Assembly (NCBI GenBank): GCA_037444705.1
Contig: JBBILY010000048.1
Span: 1-18,406, forward strand
Direction of reading: 5' to 3'
DNA from: DATCYX01 sp037444705
GTDB taxonomy: Bacteria; Chloroflexota; Anaerolineae; Anaerolineales; UBA4823
Length of the DNA: 18,406 nt
This document shows positions 8,190 through 14,261 of this stretch, one piece after another. Within the stretch, counting starts at the first letter, position 1; each line of letters begins with the position of its first letter. A program made the translations under genes and the position numbers. The notes beneath the pieces are model-generated. The model was given only the letters and a program-made list of their open reading frames with translations, made no database searches and was not told where the DNA came from.

Positions 8190-9941
8190 ATGAAGAGAAC
8201 CAAGAGGCCGATTTTCTTTTCTATCCTGATAGGCCTGATGCTGATCGGGCTGTTGCGCCCTATCCCCGTCCGCGCCGCTCTGGGCATTAGTGGCGTACAG
8301 CCGTCCACGGTGCTTTACACCACCTCAGTAGAACTGGTCATCACCGGCACCGATTTTGTGGACGGGGCAGTGGTAATTTTGGATACTTTCGGGGCGCTCA
8401 GCACCACATATGTCAGTCCCACTGTGTTGCGCGCCACCCTGCCGGCCGGGGTACCGCCGGGTATCTACACGCTGACCGTCATTAATCCAGACGCCACCCA
8501 GTTCTCGCTAAACAACGCTCTAACTGTGGTGGAACCGACCGCGACCAGCATGCCTCCAACCTCTACTCCTGTGCCCGCGGGGCGCCCCTTAATCGTGGTG
8601 GAATCCTACGGCACCAATGTGAAAACCATTAAGCCCGGGCAGGATTTCAACCTGAAGATCAAACTCAAGAACATGGGTGGGCGCTCAGCCCTGAATGTCG
8701 TCGCCACTTTCACCCCTGGGGATTTTATCCCGCAAAAGAGCGGTGGCGTGGTGGCGGTGAGCGAGATCGGCCCTGGCGACAATCGCAACCTGAATCAACC
8801 CCTTATTGCCAACCCCGGCCTTTCGGGCAAGTCTCTCGCCACCCTGGTGATGCAAGTCTCTTATACCGATGCTGCAGGAACGACCTATAGTGAGACCTTT
8901 AACCTGACGCTATCGGTGGCAGCCCCACAATACGCACCTGGACCAACTTCAACCCCTACACCCACGCCCACCTCTGCCGCCAGCAATCGTCCGCAACTGG
9001 TAATCACCGCCTACGAGACTGACGTGCCCTTGCTCCAGCCCGGTTATCGCTTCAATTTGCGCTTGCAGGTACAAAACCTGGGCAACACACAGGCTAAGCG
9101 CGTGACCATGATCCTTGGCGGAGGTAGCACTTCCGCAGGCAGCCTAGATGGTACGCCCGATGTAGGCGGCATCTCTGGCGCGGGCGGCGACTTTGGCAAC
9201 TTCGCCCCCGTGGCTTCGTCTAATGTACAATTTCTGGGCGATCTAAGCCCCGCTTCGTCCCTGGAAGCCAGTGCTACCCTGATCGTCAACGCCAGCGCCA
9301 ATCCCGGTGCCTACCCCATGAAAATTACCTTTGCTTATACCGACGAGCGCGGTCGTGTCTTTAACGATGACCAGGTGATCACCTTGCTGGTGTATTCCCT
9401 ACCTATCGTGGAAGTTAATTTCTACCGCGAGCCGGATCCTTTGTTCGCCGGGCAACCCGGCCTGTTACCTTTGCAGGTGGTTAACCTGGGCCGTAAGACC
9501 GCCATTCTGGGCAACATGAAGGTCACCGCCCAGGGGGCGCAATTTTCGAACAACTCTGTCCTGGTAGGGGCGCTGGACGTGGGCGGTTACTATACCTTGG
9601 ATGCCACAGTCATCCCTGAGCAGCCGGGGCCCCTGGAATTGCTGGTCAGCATTGATTATACCGACGACTTTAACCAACCTCAGGTAATCACCCGTACCTT
9701 AACGGTGGAAGTGCAGGAAATGATTATGCCTGAACCTGGACCGGGAGAAGGCATACCTCCCGAATCCATCCCTCCAGTATCAGAGACCTTCTGGCAAAAG
9801 GTGTGGCGTTTCCTGCGCGGCTTGTTGGGGCTGGATAGCGGCGTGCCCACGCCGGCCCCGATTGAGGTGCCGCCAGGGGAGATTCCCCCTGGTGAGAATC
9901 CACCCATTCAGCCTATCCCCAGATCTGGCCCGAAGGGTTAA
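8190..9941 (+). CDS. Secreted IPT/TIG and CARDB-like surface protein in an ABC operon
   Basis: A 583-residue exported protein. Residues 1-29 are a signal peptide (KRTKR, hydrophobic core, cleavage likely after VRA). Residues 31-115 form an IPT/TIG immunoglobulin-like domain (SGVQPSTVLYTTSVELVITG, PPGIYTLTVINPD). A Thr/Pro linker follows (115-130), then a CARDB-like beta-sandwich at about 132-245 (GQDFNLKIKLKNMGGRSALN). A second Thr/Pro linker (STPTPTPTS) and a second CARDB-like domain (268-405, GYRFNLRLQVQNLGNTQAKR) come next. A third domain spans about 407-510 (PLQVVNLGRKTAILGNMKV). The Pro-rich C-terminus contains an amphipathic aromatic helix (FWQKVWRFLRGLLGLD) that could lie on the membrane. 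It lies between the ATPase and permease genes of a MacB-type transporter, so it is probably the extracytoplasmic partner. No lipoprotein cysteine and no MacA-like hairpin or lipoyl domain are seen. The exact function is unknown. Confidence 0.8.
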   Translation: MKRTKRPIFFSILIGLMLIGLLRPIPVRAALGISGVQPSTVLYTTSVELVITGTDFVDGAVVILDTFGALSTTYVSPTVLRATLPAGVPPGIYTLTVINPDATQFSLNNALTVVEPTATSMPPTSTPVPAGRPLIVVESYGTNVKTIKPGQDFNLKIKLKNMGGRSALNVVATFTPGDFIPQKSGGVVAVSEIGPGDNRNLNQPLIANPGLSGKSLATLVMQVSYTDAAGTTYSETFNLTLSVAAPQYAPGPTSTPTPTPTSAASNRPQLVITAYETDVPLLQPGYRFNLRLQVQNLGNTQAKRVTMILGGGSTSAGSLDGTPDVGGISGAGGDFGNFAPVASSNVQFLGDLSPASSLEASATLIVNASANPGAYPMKITFAYTDERGRVFNDDQVITLLVYSLPIVEVNFYREPDPLFAGQPGLLPLQVVNLGRKTAILGNMKVTAQGAQFSNNSVLVGALDVGGYYTLDATVIPEQPGPLELLVSIDYTDDFNQPQVITRTLTVEVQEMIMPEPGPGEGIPPESIPPVSETFWQKVWRFLRGLLGLDSGVPTPAPIEVPPGEIPPGENPPIQPIPRSGPKG

Positions 9942-10000
9942 GCCGTTCCCGATGAACACCGCCAGAAAAGGTTAAACCCAAGGCCATCCAGAAGGTTGAG

Positions 10001-11341
10001 ATGAGTTTTCTAGACCTGCTCTCCTTAATCGTGGATAATTTAGGCCGGCGTAAAGGGCGGGTAGCCCTCACCGCGATAGGGGTAGTCATCGGCACGGCTG
10101 CTGTGGTGGTGTTAGTCTCCCTGGCGATTGGCTTGCAGCGCAACGCTAATCAGCAATTGTATGGGATTGGCGACCTCAGCCAAATTCAGGTGATGCCCAA
10201 CTATGGCGAGGGGCCAGGCGGGCCCGGCCCCGTCGTCGTTGAAATAGCCCCAGGAGGTGGCCCTGGGAAACCCCCAAGCAACCAGAAACTGGTCACCAAC
10301 GATTCTCTGGCCGAACTGGCAGCCCTTCCCGGTGTGGTCGCGGTGGTGCCACGCGATTATCTGCAAACTGGGGGGATGATTTCATACCAACGCCTGGAAG
10401 GTTGGGTAAACATCCTGGGTGTAGGGATTACAGACCTGAGTGTGCTGGGGTTGACCGCCAAGGAAGGTACGCTAACCCTGGAGAAAGGCACAGCCGTGGT
10501 GGGCAGTATGGTCTCTCAGAACTTCTACGACCCGCGCTGGCGACCTGGTATGGAGCAACCGACACCGCCAAACCTGATGGGAGCCACCCTAAAACTCACC
10601 CTGATTAAATATACCCAGGATGGCACAGAAGTGCGCAAAGTTGTGCCAGTGCGGGTGACGGGGGTCATCGCAGAATCGCGCGGCGAGTCAGATTACACTA
10701 TGTATATGACCATCGAGGATGTGACCGCATTCAATGAGTGGGCTATGGGGCGGCGGGTGAACCGCAACCGCGATGGGTATTCCATGGCCATCGTCAAAGT
10801 GGATGATGTGCGCAAGGTTTTGGACATCGCCGATCAAATCTCAGCCATGGGCTATCAGGTGTATACCCCCCAATCCTTTGTCCAGGGCATCAACAGTTTC
10901 TACCTGGTCTTACAGGTGATCTTTGGCGGTGTAGGAGCCATCGCCCTTTTGGTGGCAGCCATCGGCATTGCCAACACGATGGCTATGGCTATCCTGGAGC
11001 GCACTCGTGAGATCGGCCTGATGAAGGCCGTTGGCGCCACCAACCGCGATGTCCTGAGCGTTTTCCTGGGAGAGGCGGCCGGAATCGGCTTTATCGGTGG
11101 TCTGGGAGGGATCTTCTTGGGATGGAGTGCCGGCCAGGTGATCAACGTGGTGGCGCTGGCTTATATGGCTGGCCAAAGTGCCCAGACTGGCGCTCCCCCG
11201 CCTTCGGTAGCCGTTTATACCCCTCTCTGGCTGCCAGTGTTCACCTTGTTCTTCGCTACCTTGATCGGGCTGATCTCAGGTCTCTACCCTGCGTTACGCG
11301 CCGCCACCCTGGTGCCGGTCAACGCCTTAAAATATGAATAA
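10001..11341 (+). CDS. ABC transporter permease, FtsX/MacB type
   Basis: This 446-residue membrane protein has the MacB/FtsX topology. One N-terminal membrane helix (about 20-45, TAIGVVIGTAAVVVLVSLAIG) is followed by a large extracytoplasmic MacB-type domain (about 46-295). Three C-terminal helices form the FtsX domain (about 300-440). Diagnostic sequences are LTAIGVVIGTAAVV near the start and ERTREIGLMKAVGATNRDVL in the coupling region after the second helix. It also ends in LYPALRAATLVPVNALKYE. The extracytoplasmic domain has a Gly/Pro-rich insertion (about 69-94). It should dimerise with two copies of the ATPase encoded at 7490-8170. MacB relatives export peptides, antibiotics or lipoproteins, but the substrate here cannot be inferred. 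The gene ends directly in a strong hairpin terminator. Confidence 0.92.
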   Translation: MSFLDLLSLIVDNLGRRKGRVALTAIGVVIGTAAVVVLVSLAIGLQRNANQQLYGIGDLSQIQVMPNYGEGPGGPGPVVVEIAPGGGPGKPPSNQKLVTNDSLAELAALPGVVAVVPRDYLQTGGMISYQRLEGWVNILGVGITDLSVLGLTAKEGTLTLEKGTAVVGSMVSQNFYDPRWRPGMEQPTPPNLMGATLKLTLIKYTQDGTEVRKVVPVRVTGVIAESRGESDYTMYMTIEDVTAFNEWAMGRRVNRNRDGYSMAIVKVDDVRKVLDIADQISAMGYQVYTPQSFVQGINSFYLVLQVIFGGVGAIALLVAAIGIANTMAMAILERTREIGLMKAVGATNRDVLSVFLGEAAGIGFIGGLGGIFLGWSAGQVINVVALAYMAGQSAQTGAPPPSVAVYTPLWLPVFTLFFATLIGLISGLYPALRAATLVPVNALKYE

Positions 11342-11365
11342 GACCACCTTTCGGTGGTCTATTTT
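11341..11365. terminator. Hairpin terminator between convergent genes
   Basis: Perfect 8-bp stem AGACCACC/GGTGGTCT (11341-11348 with 11353-11360), loop TTTC, followed by ATTTT on the plus strand. The stop codon of the minus-strand S1 gene (11359-11361) lies inside the stem, and an A/T-rich stretch (TAAAATATGAATA) flanks the other side. It could therefore serve both the permease gene and the S1 gene. Confidence 0.85.
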
Positions 11366-12165
11366 CCCGTGCGCACTTTTTGTTCCAGCGTGCGCGAGAG
11401 GATACTGTCCAGTTCGTCTTTGGCCGTCGCGCTCCTGCGGCGGCTTTTAGCCTTCTGGGTCTCCTCCTTCAGGCGTGAGCGTTCCATAGCCTCGCGCAGA
11501 GCAATTTCCATGGCGGTGGGCTCGGCTTCCGCAGGTGGAGTTTCCACTTTCTCCTTTTCTTTTTCTTTGCGGGCTTTCTCTTTAGGCTTTTCCCTGGCGG
11601 GTGCGGCGAACTTGACCAGCACCTCCGGCTTTTCTTCCAGAGCCTTCATGCTCAACTTGATCTGCTTCTTGCGCCGGTTCACTTCAAGTACCTGAACCTC
11701 GACCTCGTCCCCCTCCTTCACCAGTTCATCCGGCGATTTAATGTAGCCATGGGTCATTTCACTGATATGCACCAGCCCTGGGCGTTCGGCACCAATATCC
11801 ACAAAAACACCAAACTTTTCCAGGCGCACCACCTTACCTCTGACCACCATACCTTTCGTGATCTCGCGCCATTCCAAATCCAGAGGCTTGATCATGGTCA
11901 GGTCAATACGTTTCTTTTTGGGGTCCACACGCTTGACCCACACATCAACTATATCGCCAACATGCACCACGTCTTCGACGCGGTTGGTAGGTTCCTGACG
12001 CAATTGGGAAATGTGTACCACCCCTGGAACTTCCAAGCCAATATCTACCACTGCCCCGGCCAGCGTGGTCTTCAAGACCTTACCACTAAATTTCATCTTG
12101 CGTTTTAAATCGGCAAGAGTGATCGGTTGTGTATTTTCTGGGGACATCACTACGTTTGTTTCCAT
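11359..12165 (-). CDS. RNA-binding protein with two S1 domains and a charged C-terminal tail
   Basis: The protein has 268 residues. The ATG at 12165 is preferred over the upstream in-frame ATG at 12195 because a strong ribosome site (GGAGAAGG, 12171-12178) sits 5 nt before it. Two S1/OB-fold domains are clear: about 23-93 (FSGKVLKTTLAGAVVDIG, GVVHISQL, VKRVDPKKKRIDLTM) and about 103-174 (VRGKVVRLEKFGVFVDIG, GLVHISEM, VNRRKKQIKLSMKA). The rest (about 180-268) is a low-complexity Lys/Glu/Ala-rich tail, probably disordered with a helix near the end. It resembles a shortened ribosomal protein S1 or a YugI-type general RNA-binding protein. It lacks the four to six domains of true S1, so I do not assign rpsA. 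It likely binds mRNA or ribosomes. It is expressed from its own strong promoter with a long leader. Confidence 0.87.
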   Translation of the reverse strand: METNVVMSPENTQPITLADLKRKMKFSGKVLKTTLAGAVVDIGLEVPGVVHISQLRQEPTNRVEDVVHVGDIVDVWVKRVDPKKKRIDLTMIKPLDLEWREITKGMVVRGKVVRLEKFGVFVDIGAERPGLVHISEMTHGYIKSPDELVKEGDEVEVQVLEVNRRKKQIKLSMKALEEKPEVLVKFAAPAREKPKEKARKEKEKEKVETPPAEAEPTAMEIALREAMERSRLKEETQKAKSRRRSATAKDELDSILSRTLEQKVRTGK

Positions 12166-12190
12166 AGTGCCCTTCTCCAAGTTATAAATT

Positions 12191-12227
12191 ATCAACCACT
12201 AAAATCGTGGTGATTGTGCGTAATCAC
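12191..12227 (-). promoter_or_regulatory. Two mutually exclusive hairpins in the S1 gene leader
   Basis: In the minus-strand leader RNA, hairpin B pairs GTGATT (12227-12222) with AATCAC (12215-12210) around a 6-nt loop. Hairpin A pairs ATCACCAC (12214-12207) with GTGGTtGAT (12199-12191) around a 7-nt loop, with one bulge. They share 12210-12214, so only one can form at a time. Hairpin A ends 13 nt upstream of the ribosome site. Base pairing is visible in the sequence; a regulatory role is inference. Confidence 0.4.
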
Positions 12228-12343
12228 GAACTGCGGCGTGGGTTTGGGCTTTTACACAGATTTCCCCGCGCCCTGCGACCCTGGAAGACCACGCAGCACT
12301 CTCCCCAGCCAACTCACGCCTCAAGTTCCATTCGCGAAAGTAA

Positions 12344-12372
12344 ATTATACCCTGCCATAAAGGAAATGTCAA
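12344..12372 (-). promoter_or_regulatory. Consensus sigma70-type promoter of the S1 gene
   Basis: On the minus strand, perfect TTGACA (12372-12367), a 17-bp spacer and perfect TATAAT (12349-12344). Transcription would start near 12337, leaving a 5' leader of about 170 nt before the ATG at 12165. This is the best match to consensus in the window and implies strong constitutive expression. Confidence 0.85.
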
Positions 12373-12397
12373 AGAAATTCCAAAGTTGTCAGGCAAT

Positions 12398-12428
12398 TTG
12401 CCTCAAGAGGGCGGAATCTGGATATAAT
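12398..12428 (+). promoter_or_regulatory. Promoter of the EamA transporter gene
   Basis: TATAAT at 12423-12428 with a weak TTGCCT -35 (12398-12403) at 19 bp spacing. Start near 12435 would give a leader of about 29 nt. It is back to back with the S1 promoter, about 26 bp separating the two -35 boxes. Confidence 0.55.
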
Positions 12429-12463
12429 GAACTCCAGAAAAGCCATTTCCGGGCTTAGAAACC

Positions 12464-13363
12464 ATGACCCATGAGTTCATAACAAAGGAAAACCCTTCTG
12501 GTTCTGCGTGGCTGGTGCTGGCAGCGGCGCTGTGTTGGGGCACCACGGGTACAGCCCAAGCTCTGGCACCCGCAGGCGCACAACCGCCCATAGTAGGTGC
12601 TGTGCGCCTGGCAGTGGGAGGCTTAGGGCTGTTGATGCTGGCGTTGATGCGCGGCTCGCTGAGGAAAAATAAGCGCTGGCCGTTGGCGGCCACTTTCCTG
12701 GCCGGGTTGAGCATGGCTGCCTACCAGTTGAGTTTCTTCGCCGGAGTGGCTAAGACCGGAGTAGCGGTTGGCACAATCGTTGGAATCGGCACATCGCCCA
12801 TCCTGGCGGGAGTCATCGGCTTCCTGATGCGGGGGGAGCGCCCAGGCTGGCGTTGGGCACTGGCCACGGCCCTGGCCGTGGCGGGATGTGGGCTGCTCAT
12901 CTCAGCCAGGAGCAGCATCCACATCAATCTTCTGGGGCTGTTGCTAGCCACCACTGCCGGCGCGGCATACGCCCTTTTCACCGTGATGAGCAAAGGCCTG
13001 CTGGAACATAACCCTCCAGAGGCGGTGATGGCAGTGACCTTTAGTTTGGGCGCTTTATTCCTCTTGCCCATCTTCTTCACCGCCGACCTAGGCTGGATAA
13101 CTCAACCCCGTGGGCTGACAGTGGCTCTGCATCTGGGGCTGGTTACCGTTGCCCTGGCTTACACCCTCTTTGCTCATGGCCTGCGCCATGTGCCAGTTGC
13201 CACGGCTGCCACCCTCACCCTGGCAGAGCCACTCACCGCCGCTTTGTTGGGGGTGTTCTTGCTGAAAGAGCGGCTGACCCCGTGGGCTTTCATGGGCATT
13301 GGCTTGATCTTCGCCGGGTTGTTGTTACTCTCGGTGGGTGGTGAGCGAGTGAAACCCGCATAG
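12464..13363 (+). CDS. EamA/DMT-superfamily transporter
   Basis: A 299-residue membrane protein with ten predicted helices arranged as two EamA repeats. The first repeat starts at about residue 10 (SAWLVLAAALCWGTTGTAQAL), with VGAVRLAVGGLGLLMLAL and FFAGVAKTGVAVGTIVGIG. The second starts near 148 (INLLGLLLATTAGAAYALFTV) and includes FAHGLRHVPVATAATLTLAEP, the family's highly conserved ninth-helix region. It ends with FLLKERLTPWAFMGIGLIFAGLLL. These proteins usually export amino acids or other metabolites through the inner membrane; substrate cannot be predicted. It is transcribed alone from 12398-12428. No canonical terminator follows, only the hairpin at 13418-13458. There is no clear ribosome site before the ATG, but it is the first in-frame start after the promoter. 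Confidence 0.9.
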   Translation: MTHEFITKENPSGSAWLVLAAALCWGTTGTAQALAPAGAQPPIVGAVRLAVGGLGLLMLALMRGSLRKNKRWPLAATFLAGLSMAAYQLSFFAGVAKTGVAVGTIVGIGTSPILAGVIGFLMRGERPGWRWALATALAVAGCGLLISARSSIHINLLGLLLATTAGAAYALFTVMSKGLLEHNPPEAVMAVTFSLGALFLLPIFFTADLGWITQPRGLTVALHLGLVTVALAYTLFAHGLRHVPVATAATLTLAEPLTAALLGVFLLKERLTPWAFMGIGLIFAGLLLLSVGGERVKPA

Positions 13364-13417
13364 GGGTTAAACCAAAACCCACTGAACGCCTTAAAACCCT
13401 TGCAGGGCAGGATATAT

Positions 13418-13469
13418 CCCTGGCGGGAATTCGTCACTGTGTGACAAACTTCCCAGGGGGTAGTGACAA
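13418..13469. promoter_or_regulatory. Extended palindrome and repeated GTGACAA half-site upstream of the CODH operon
   Basis: The core is a perfect GTCAC-TGT-GTGAC (13433-13445), extended by partly matching flanks (CCCTGG at 13418-13423 with CCAGGG at 13453-13458, GAA with TTC). A second GTGACAA at 13463-13469 repeats the one at 13441-13447 with 22 bp between starts, about two helical turns. Relative to the promoter at 13477-13505 the palindrome centre is about -73 and the extra half-site about -46, positions used by CRP/FNR-family activators. The protein that binds is not known; a CO or redox sensor is a guess. The same structure could form a terminator-like RNA hairpin for the EamA transcript, but no U-tract follows. 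Confidence 0.5.
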
Positions 13470-13476
13470 TCTGTAC

Positions 13477-13505
13477 TTGGACGAGGGAGTCAAAATTGCT
13501 AAAAT
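13477..13505 (+). promoter_or_regulatory. Upstream promoter of the CODH operon (P1)
   Basis: TTGGAC (13477-13482), exactly 17 bp, TAAAAT (13500-13505). Start near 13512 gives a leader of about 110 nt to the cooF-like ATG at 13623. Spacing to the operator-like palindrome fits activator-dependent transcription. Confidence 0.6.
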
Positions 13506-13545
13506 CAGAAGGGGGTAAGTTTAGATTCCTCAAGTTTGATCCGTT

Positions 13546-13574
13546 TTGCGATAGGAGGTGAACCGCCGCATAAT
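13546..13574 (+). promoter_or_regulatory. Proximal promoter of the CODH operon (P2)
   Basis: TTGCGA (13546-13551), 17 bp, CATAAT (13569-13574). Start near 13581 gives a leader of about 42 nt that contains the AAGGAGG ribosome site at 13610-13616. It could be a second start for the same operon, or the only real one. Confidence 0.45.
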
Positions 13575-13622
13575 CATCTTTGGTCCCATTTGTCAGCCAT
13601 AGCCTGATAAGGAGGCAAATCT

Positions 13623-14258
13623 ATGAAAACCGTTTTCGTTCATCCGGAGCGGTGCATAGGCTGCAAGCAATGCGAAAGCGCCTGTGCGGTTGCTCACTCG
13701 CAGACGAAAAACCTCTTCTTGGCTGTGTTTGAGACACCCGCCCCCAAACCCCGCATCCATGCTGAGCCTGGCCTCCTGCTCAACACTGCTTTCCCCAACA
13801 AATGTCGCCATTGTAATCCCGCCCCTTGCATGAGCGTGTGTCCCACCGCTGCTATTCACCGCGCGGCTGACTTCCCTGAAATCGTGTTGATCGAGGCGCG
13901 TAAGTGCATCGCCTGCGGTATGTGTGCCATGGTCTGCCCCTTTGATGTCATTACCTATCATCCCGTCGCGGCTGCTCCAGATAAGGCAGCCGTGGCCATT
14001 AAGTGCGACCACTGCATCGAGCGCCAGCGTCAGGGGTTAATTCCCGCCTGTGTGGAAGCCTGCAAGGTTGAGGCCCTGGAATTTGGCGAAGTCAACGAAT
14101 TGGTGAAGAAAGCGCGCACGCGCTATTCAGAGATTGTCTCGGTAGCGGTAGGAGCAGTGCGGCGCGAGATCACTGCCCTGCCCGTCCAGGTGGAGGCTTG
14201 GCGGCGTTGGGGGGAGGCTGTCACCCGCTTGAATGCTGAGGACAGTAAAGGAGCGTGA
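13623..14258 (+). CDS. cooF: CooF-type polyferredoxin, electron acceptor of CO dehydrogenase
   Basis: This 211-residue iron-sulfur protein has four cysteine groups sufficient for four 4Fe-4S clusters: C11/14/17/21, C61/64/69/73, C95/98/101/105 and C128/131/143/147. The pattern (two standard ferredoxin motifs, a CxxCx4CxxxC and a CxxCx11CxxxC) is that of the HycB/CooF/DmsB electron-transfer subunits. It lies 3 nt upstream of cooS, and CooF is the known electron carrier between CODH and downstream redox enzymes, so the name is well supported. There is no signal peptide, so it is cytoplasmic. AAGGAGG is well placed before the ATG. The C-terminal tail beyond residue 150 is amphipathic and may hold the partner contact. 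It probably passes electrons to the flavoprotein encoded at 16258-17490, because no hydrogenase gene is seen here. Confidence 0.9.
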   Translation: MKTVFVHPERCIGCKQCESACAVAHSQTKNLFLAVFETPAPKPRIHAEPGLLLNTAFPNKCRHCNPAPCMSVCPTAAIHRAADFPEIVLIEARKCIACGMCAMVCPFDVITYHPVAAAPDKAAVAIKCDHCIERQRQGLIPACVEACKVEALEFGEVNELVKKARTRYSEIVSVAVGAVRREITALPVQVEAWRRWGEAVTRLNAEDSKGA

Positions 14259-14261
14259 GCC

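Noticed and set aside
11354..11695. Plus-strand open frame rich in Ser/Phe
   Set aside because: It is the antisense shadow of the Lys/Glu-rich tail of the S1 protein and starts in the terminator.
12207..12458. Plus-strand open frame in the divergent promoter region
   Set aside because: It runs through two promoters and the S1 leader, and its protein resembles nothing.
13552..13561. TAGGAGGTGA, a near-perfect anti-Shine-Dalgarno match
   Set aside because: No start codon follows at a usable distance, and it falls in the spacer of promoter P2.
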